A DNA stretch of 64,000 nt from Strongylocentrotus droebachiensis (lineage: Eukaryota > Echinodermata > Echinoidea > Camarodonta > Strongylocentrotidae): the NCBI GenBank assembly GCA_035222895.1, contig JAVYIG010000318.1, positions 434,001 to 498,000 of the forward strand, written 5' to 3'. Below the pieces are notes generated by a model. It searched no databases, was not told where the DNA came from, and worked only from the letters and a program-made list of their open reading frames with translations. Below are positions 51,601 to 60,600 of this stretch, one piece after another; position 1 is the stretch's first letter, and each line of letters opens with the position of its first letter. A program made the translations under genes and the position numbers.

Positions 51601-54600
51601 TTGCCTACAATGTATAACGTATAATTACTTAATTTTTCCATACCCGGGCAGCGTGACCAGATGCACCTGCTATTGTATGTTTTCTATTGACTTTGTCTTA
51701 ATTCATGTTTGTTATATTGTTGTATTTATGTGACCTGGTTTGCCAAATAAAATAATAATAATAATAATAATAACATCAGACCTGAGATGGAACACACGCA
51801 TCAACAATGACTGCCAAAAGGCTATTAACACCCTGGCCTTCCTAAGAAGAAAACCTGCAGGTGAACTCTCCCAAGTTGAAAGCCACAGCATACAGCATAC
51901 TAGTCAGACCTCCTTCCTCCCTCCTTCATCTTCTTAATCTTACCATCTTCTTTTCTTTGCTTTCTTTACTCTACACCACCATCATGTTCTTCTTCACTTC
52001 TCTTTATCTCCTTTATATATAAGATGAGTTAGGGAGATCAAATAATAAGAAATAAGCATTTTAAAGTTTTTTTTATTTTTTTAACAATCTACTCATTCAA
52101 GTTTAGTTCATTAATTTGAGGTTATTTGATATGAATGTTTTTATATACTGTATTTTACATTTGTAAAACATTGCCCAATTCGGCCTTGTAGGCCGCGATG
52201 CATTGTTGTTCTTTTATTCTCAATAAAACCATTATCTATCTATCTATCTATCTATGGTGGAATATCTTCTGTACACGATCTATCAAGGGCCAAAGACATC
52301 AACAAGTTAGAAATGATCCAACAAAGGGCAGCCCGATATACATTGAATCAATACAGCAACACATCCATGTATCTTCACTGTTGCAGGAGCTTGGATGGAC
52401 ATTACTCCAACAGCGACGAGAACACCTTCGCCTTGTGATGTTCTACAAGATTCACAACCAGTTAGTACCGTTCAACTCAGAGGCACACCTCACCAAATCC
52501 AGCAGACCAACAAGAGCTGTTCACACAGAAGGATATATCAAACCTCAATCCAGGTCTCTGCACCATCAAAACCCTTCTTCCCCAGAACTGTGAAAACAGG
52601 GATCACCCTCCTAGCCAATGTTGTGACAGCCGCATCTGTCAAAGCCTTACTTCTCCAATTAACTAAAGGCTGCAGCAGCTAGATCCAATGCTGTATTTAC
52701 TTGTACGTTGTTACTTTTTGGCACACTTACCCTTTCCTTATGAAACACACTATACCAAAGTTCTGCAAGAATCTTCAAGATTGAAAGAAGCAGACTGCAT
52801 CGAATAAGGAGACGAAGAAGAAATGTTTATAGATGCCTCCTTTTATGGTTTTCCTTGGCTGCTTTCTAACTAAAAAAACTAAAAAACATGAAAATGAATT
52901 CAGTAAAGATTATTTATGAATTAAAATATTACCTGGCTAGAGTACTGTCAGAGTCTTGCTTTGAATTTGGCCCCCTGGCATTTTTTGTTGGATCTGAAAA
53001 GAAACAAAATATTTCTATTATTTTTAATCCAATATCAATATAGAAATACAAGTTGATTTCACTGATTTAATTAACTTTTCATTTACTTTTCATCAGAATG
53101 ATTCTTAACAAAACTACAATAAAGAAAAGCAAAAAGAAAATTATGAACAAACTTTGTATTTAATGTTTGCAAAATGAAGTGGCTGACATCTTAGAGAGGA
53201 AAACGGTTTAACTAGCAACCAGAGAATCACAGAATTCTTTGATATAAGGGGAACATCCTATGAATATAAAACCTGTCTTAGATGACACTCATTTCATCTA
53301 CCAATTTAGCCATCTCTGAATATCTAAAGAAATATATTACCAAGTGTATGTGGCGATACTCCTGACCCAGAGACATGGCTAGTAGCAGCTGAAGTAGAGG
53401 AAAAATTCTGAGCATCACCAGGGCTCTCGATCGTTGATGGGCGTTCACTTGCAGGCCAAGACTCATCAAACTTGGATGAGTTATCAGCAGGTCTATATCA
53501 GACGAGAAAGGGAAATATATCAAAGATCATTCCCTCCAGGAGAATTCATCCTAATGCATATACCTACGTGTTCATGTTTCAGAGGAGTACGCTTGTATAC
53601 TGGTATATGTGCCAAGATTGGAAGGCCCACAGGAAGAAAAAGTTTCAATACTGATGTGTGTATTAAGAAAAAAAGAGACAACAAATAAATACAAAACTTC
53701 CAGGAATGTTCTTTCTAAAGGAACAAACGGCTCACATGTGGAACAGCATTTTAGCAAAACCAGGATGGTTCAAACTAAAAATGTTGTACATGAATTGCAC
53801 TCTGCATAAGAAGAAGATTTTACTACAAGGTTGCATTAACTTCACTCAGACTGGAAAAACTTCAAATGTGGAGTGGGCATTTGTATGTCTTCAGGAGTCA
53901 TATAATATATATGCACCATGGAATTGGACAGTAAACATTGATTGAAGATCATCACATTATCACTACCCATATGGGTGTTAACATTACACTGTGCAATAAG
54001 TAGATTAAGAATACTATTACCAGTGTTTAACATCTATTTTGTCCATACTGTGGGGTTGAACGTTACTTCTTCTCAATGGCCCTTCTCCAAGCATCCTGGT
54101 CTTTAGCATCAACCTGGGTGGGGCCAGATACCTTCATAATTTCCTCCAATGTCTCCTCCCAAGTTTTGCAAGGTCTGCATGGCCTTTTAAGCTGGCCACC
54201 AGAAAGTTCATCTCTTTCTGTAGCCAACAGCTTAAGTAAGGGTACAAGTACGGTATATTTAAATTAATAACAAACTTCTATTTATTTATTTTTACTCTTA
54301 CCCTGGGCTTGGAGTGTCATGAGTTGGTAGTTCCTTTGCAAGCATGGTGTTCGATCCAGACAGGAACCCCTTCTCTCCAGGGCTCAGTTCCTTCCCTTTC
54401 CCATGCCGCAGATCTTCATTTGCCTTGAGATGGAATTTCAGTCTCTCTGGACTTAGAGAAATCTATAGAAAATAATACACAATAGGAATAAGGGACTTTA
54501 ATTATACATACATGTACATGTAGCTTTGTTTATGTTTGTTTGTGTGTTTGTTGTTGCTGGGATTTAGGTGGGTTTTTTTTTTTAAAGGTCTTTCTTACAG

Positions 54601-57600
54601 CACTTAATACAATTGCCACTTTTAACCCTCATGAGGAACGTGCGATACAAGAAACTAATGAACAGATGCTCACGTTAACCAGTTTCCTGCATTTAACACA
54701 AGTTGAAGTAGACTTCCTGTCAGTAATAAAAGTGGGTCAGCGTCTGACAAAGCCAAGAAACTTGTGGTACACACATTTCCAAGGCGTGCAGAAGGATAGA
54801 TATTACACACAAAAGTAAAGTTTTAAAATAAGACATATATTCAGGATTATAAAATGAACATGTGAAACAATAAATACTCACTCCTTGTGTTTTCTTAGTG
54901 AGATTTTTTGGTAACGTGGGATGGTAGAATGCTCTGGGTTCCGGGACATCATAGAAAGGGTTGTCAGGTCTGGGAAAAAAATGCAATTGCGAATGAGAGA
55001 GTTTAATGGTACAGTTATATACATGTACTGGCATGAGTGGTGACTATGAATGAATGGTTGCCTTTATCACTAGTTTTTCACTGATTCTCCTTCTTCTTCT
55101 CTTTCTTTTTTTCCATCTTCTTTATCATCTTCTTCATCATCTTCTTCCTCCTCCTCCACCTTTTTTCCTTCTTCTTCTAGCTAGGGTGTCTGACCAATTT
55201 TTCAATTCTCAATTTGGGATCGTTTGTCACCATTTATGGTTGGAATGGATAATTAAAAAAAAAAGTAATTAGAATAATACATTTCAAATTTCAAGACACT
55301 TTCTATCAAAAGATACAGCCCCTCAAAAACTCTGCAATATTCATCCATTTTTGTCAGAATCGACAAAAAAGACATTCACACAGATTTATGTTGTATTGCT
55401 AAATTATGCATGCGCAATATGCAAGCGCATGTACTACTTGAGTGTGATCGCAATCAATACACATACAAACACACACTGTCATAGGCAGTCCGAATTGCAT
55501 GCATGTGCAGATTTTACAAGCTGTCGCCATGGGTTTGGGCTGAGCGGCGTTCACGCCTCCCTAGTAACTTAGCTGATCCAAAAAAATGGGGAACAGCTTT
55601 TTCAAACTGTAATAGCTTGTGATCCCTTGGGGCTAGCGAAAAAAACAAGCGTGTGGATCTCCCCCTCCCCCTCCCCTCCCCCTCCCCTCCCCCTCCCCCT
55701 CCCCCTCCTCCTCCTTATTCTTGTTCCTCGGATCTGCCTTCCTTTGGCCTTGCCCTTGGCCTCTTTTCCTGCTTGAGCCTTGATGCCATTATAAAATATA
55801 AAGCCAAAAAACAAATGCCATTGGAGTCTAATAACAACAATGTACAAAATGAAGATTTTAAACACCCTCACTCCATGCCATCAAGTTTCGGCGCTAATGT
55901 AGTTTCGTATCCATTTTTTTAAGCAGTTTTTTTACCAGTTTAATATCGATTCTTAGCAAAGGAATTTAAGCCCAATTATTTACTAATTTTAATCATAATC
56001 ATATATTGCATTTTCCACCTGAATTTGGATCACATCCGACATCGGGAAGCCTCCGTTTAGGGCTTCGATGTCGACGTCGTCGCTCAGTATCGTCTTCGCG
56101 CTATAGCTCTGCACCTCAAACTGAAGCTATCAGTCTAAAATTATGCAAACTTCCCTTACCGAAAACGCAGGCTTATTTAGCCTGCTTTGAACCTGCGTCT
56201 GGCCTGCATTCTCAAATACATGCTAATTATTCTATTGCATGTTAAATTTTAGCCTGTATTTTGCAAAAATCAGTCTTACATGTTTTAGCAGGTTAAAATT
56301 TAGCCTGCATTTTGCAAAATCAGTCTTACATGTTTTAGCAGGTTAAATTTTAGCCTGTTATTAGCATGCATTTTGCAAAACACAGTCTTACAGTTTAAGC
56401 AGGCTAATTAAGGGTGCGTTCAATCGAACTTTCGAAGCTAGAATCACATACATGAATCACAAATCAAAAGTCTGTTACAAAAAAACAAGGTCACTGCGGT
56501 TAGCGTTCAAGCGATTTTTCATCAACGCTGATTCTAGCTCATTTCGAGCCCAGCCACTGCGGATCACACTCGCAGTTTGACCCAGGAAGTATAGGTCAAC
56601 TTCGGCGCGCGCTTTTTGGAATTGTTTACGGCCGACTGTCGACTGCTGTTTTGAGCATAGATCACAATAATAAAACAAAGAATGAGAAGGTGATGGAAGG
56701 AAGAAACAAAAAATAACATAAGGAAAGACAGAAAGAGAAAGTGATAGAATGATTGAAACAAAGAATAACATAAGAGAAAGTGATAAAATTATAAAAACAA
56801 AGAATAACATAAGAGAAGGTGATAGAAGGAAGGAACAAAGAATAACATAAGGAAAGACAGAAAGAGAAAGTGATAGAATGCTTAAAACAAAGAATTACAT
56901 TAAAAAAGCTGATAGAAGGCAAAAAACAAAAAAGATTAACATAAGAATAGAAGGAAGAAACAAAGAATAACAAAAGAGAAAGTGATATAATTATAAAAAC
57001 AAAGAATAACATAAGAGAAGGTGATAGAAGGAAAAAACAAAGAATAACATAAGAATAAAAGGAAGAAACAAAGAATAACATAATGAAAGACAAAAAGAGA
57101 ATGTGATACATGGAAGAAACAAAGAATAACATAAGGAAAGACAGAAAGAGAAAGTGATAGAATGATTAAAACAAAGAATAACATAAGAGAATGTGAGTGA
57201 AGGGAAACAACAAAGATTAACATAAGAATAGAAAGAAGAAACAAAGAATAACCAAAGAGAAAGTGATAGAATTATAAAAACAAAGAATTACATAAGAAAA
57301 GCTGATAGAAGGAAAAGAACAAAGATTAACATAAGAATAGAAGGAAGAAACAAAGAATAACAAAAGAGAAAGTGATAGAATTATATAAAATAAAGAATAA
57401 CATAAAAGAAGGCGATAGAAGGAAAAAAAACAAAGAATTACATAAGAATAGAAGGAAGAAACAAAGAATAACATAAGGAAAGAGAGAAAGAGAAAAAGAT
57501 AGAAGGAAAACAAGGTATAACATAACGGAACAGGCCACGATAAAGAGCATGGTATAGTAAACGCAAATTGCATGAAAAGCAGGCGCGCGGTTTTTGCCCA

Positions 57601-60600
57601 AACCGGAACAGGCTCCGTCATACAATCATGATTGAAAACTCCGTCCGTTCAATCGAATTTTAGCGACCGTGATTCTGCAGAATCATGATACAAAACGCAT
57701 CTTTTTCAGCGTTTCATGTTTGTGTTTTCAAACACGTTTATTTTTACGACCGACGAAAAAATCGCTTGAACGCATTGCGTTTTAAACTAAACGTCTTTAG
57801 AAACCGTGATTCTAGGGTGAAAAAGTGTCGATTAAACGCACCCTAAATCTCAGCCTGCAGTTTAAAATTAGCATGCGTTTTGCAAAATACAGTTTTAGCA
57901 GGTTAAATCTTTAGCATGCCAGATGAGATGCAGTTTAATCTTTAGCATGTAAATTTCTATCATAATTTGTTAAACCTGCAATCTGAAGAAATGTCCTCTG
58001 AGCAGGTTTAGAACACAAATTTAACCTGTTATTGCTTTTTACATGTAGCCTGCAGGTTATTTTTCACATGCACGTTTAATGTTATATATCAGGGGTGATT
58101 CGAGAGTTTAAACAAAAATAGGTTCATAGAAAGCCGAGCAAGCGAGGTTTTGAGCGCTTGGGGAGGCATCCCAAGACAAAAATCCAATTGAAACCAATTG
58201 AACACCAATTTAATTTTCATTTTTTCAGTTGGTTTTAATTGGTCTCAATGGGACTTTAATAGGACTTCAGTTGGTTTCAATTGGTCCAGATTGGCACTAT
58301 TGGACCAATTGGCCTAGGCCCCATTAGACTTTAATGGGAACTCAATTGGTTTCAATTGGACCAATTGGCCCTATTTTTGACTTCAATTGGTCCAATTCAG
58401 TTTCAATTTCAGTTTATTTTCATATTTCACATGTTTATTTCATTAAATTTGGCATGTTACATTTTTTGTAATCAATTGTTTGGGGGGATGCATTTATACA
58501 AACGAACAGAATAATACATAAGACCTTAAGTTAAATAAAGGAAGAAATATGATGGAGCCTAAAGAGAGAGCAATGCCTTTAGGTCATAGTTATAACATTG
58601 ATATAGTCTTGTGTTTATTAAATATCGTAATTGGATTAAATTGCAACTTACATGTAGATGAAGAAAAGATATATTTGAAACCAATTGAAAGTCTATGGGG
58701 CTGATTGGTCCAATTGAAGTCCCATTTAAGTCTAATGGGGGCCAATTGGTCCAATTGAAACCATTTGAAATATCTAATGGGGCCAATTGGTCCAACTGAA
58801 ACCAATTGAAATCCTGATTAGAGTCAAATGGGGCCAATTGGTCCAATTGAAACCAATAAGACCAATAGATCTACCAATATGAACAATTATAGGACCAATA
58901 TAAACCAATAAGACTAATTGAACCCAATGGGACCAATAGAAACCAATAGAAACCTTCATTTATGTTAGCCTGCCTTTTCGATTAGCATGCTAAAATTAAC
59001 CTGCAATACGTATCTCATGAATATTCGTTATTACTTTACACGTCTCACAGAAAAATACATTTATCATGATTAATTGTTAAGTAAATTATGACAATTAATG
59101 CACATATCAATTTTTTGATTGTATTTTTCTTTGGAAATTATTGACCAATAGATTATTTGTCTGATCACACTTACATTCATGTTTTAGCAAGATATATTGA
59201 TTATACGATTTTACTAACCAATTAGAAATAGCATGTATGTTTTCTATATATAGGTGTATGAGCCTGTATTCTTACAAAAGTCAATCTTGTATTAACTACA
59301 AATGATCTTTGTGATGGAGTTAGTCTAATGCAATTGAGGTTAGAATATTCCTATTGCATTGGTGGACACTTGCAAATATTGATTATGATGTATCAATTTA
59401 TCCCTCGTTCCCCTACACGAGTCGATATACCAATAGAAGTCTTAATTGTACTGATAGTGATGGCAATCGAATATCTTCATTTTTGTTAGCCTGCATTTTA
59501 GATTAGCATGCTAAAATTAACCTGCATAACTTACATATTTCAGCGTTTTTGCAGGCTAACAAAGCAGGTTAATTTGCATACTAAAAAAGCAGGGCAATTT
59601 TGCAGGCTATAGCTAAAATAAGCCTGCTTTTAAAATGTACAGGCTAAATTAAGCCTGCCTAATTTGCATATTTCGGCGTTTTTGCAGGTCAGTGCTTGCT
59701 AAGGAATTAGCCTGCTTTTTTAGTAGACCGAAAGCTTCAGTCTCTCTAATCGTCGGTTGTTCCACTGAGACTACGTCTGGCTCCACTAGACCTCCGATTA
59801 TAGAGACTGAAGTCTGGGGACCTTTTTCTGTGAGGGTACAGTGACCGAACAGAGATGAACGAAATGCTCTGAGGTTTTTCACTTTTTACGTCTTCATCAT
59901 ATCTAATTTTGCTGCAATACTACAGCCCCCTGTATCTATATACTACCGAAAACTTAAATATATACTTTGACTTACGATAGCTTGCTTATTCAGCTCCAAA
60001 ATAGATTTTTTGCAATCGAAACAGACTTCTCGTCAGATTACCAGTCAGCCATCTTGAATTGAGTAAAATGAATATTCATTTTAAAGTTTGCGAAAGGTCG
60101 ATAGACTCCACCCCCAATGACCTATCACAGATGATATACGTGCACGCGCGCGTAAGTGAGCCCTGCATGAACGAGCCCTGACCATAGAGATCCTGTATGA
60201 TAAAGACCCCCTGATCGATGTGTGTACGTTAATAATACAGCTAGTCCGTTGACCCGGAAATATATCTTGCGGGTCATAGATCACAGTTCAAGTACGGCGA
60301 AAGGTACAGCTTGACGAAAATGGGACAATTCGTATAAGTAAGTCTATAATTTTCATATTTGTATAGAATTTCAATCAAAAATAGTAAGTGTAAATAGGAG
60401 AAAACTACTTATACCTATTTTACATCTGATTTAGAAATCAGTAAATAAGATCTAAATAAAGAAAATCGGGGAGAAAATGTCGTGGACGCAAATATGTACA
60501 TAGCCACCCCCAGGGTACGAGATCTCTGGTGTACCATCTGTATAGGGGAATGACAACAAATGTCAGTTTTATTAAAGAAATGACCCAAATCAGATGGTTA

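Larger units (their letters stand above)
47600..52690 (+). mobile_element. Degenerate LINE split by four nested insertions
   Basis: Pieces read in order: 47600-47940 (endonuclease: VASYYKPHEGDE, then a GDFNLPGWDW-like block), 48717-49570 (LTNNPT, GITDHD, then NFKPRKAPGHDGITRRVLKEL at the RT start), 50612-50885 (RT core with LFADDAIIYL), 51774-51920 (TSDLRWNTRI...LAFLRRKPAGEL) and 52254-52690 (KLEMIQQRAARYTLNQYSN, LLQELGWTLLQQRRE). It has several frameshifts and stops and cannot be active. Part of the RT between 49570 and 50612 is missing. Plus strand, in intron 6 of the minus-strand gene. Confidence 0.8.

Noticed and set aside
55653-55922. Proline-rich ORF
   Set aside because: It arises from the CCCCTCC tract and has no support as an exon.
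56475-57625. Hydrophobic minus-strand ORFs of 100-156 codons as membrane proteins
   Set aside because: They are translations of a minisatellite; similar peptides recur in more than one frame.
58559-58959. Minus-strand ORFs with repeated WTNWP and QLDQLAP peptides
   Set aside because: They are translations of the AATTGG repeat array, with no start, splice or domain support.
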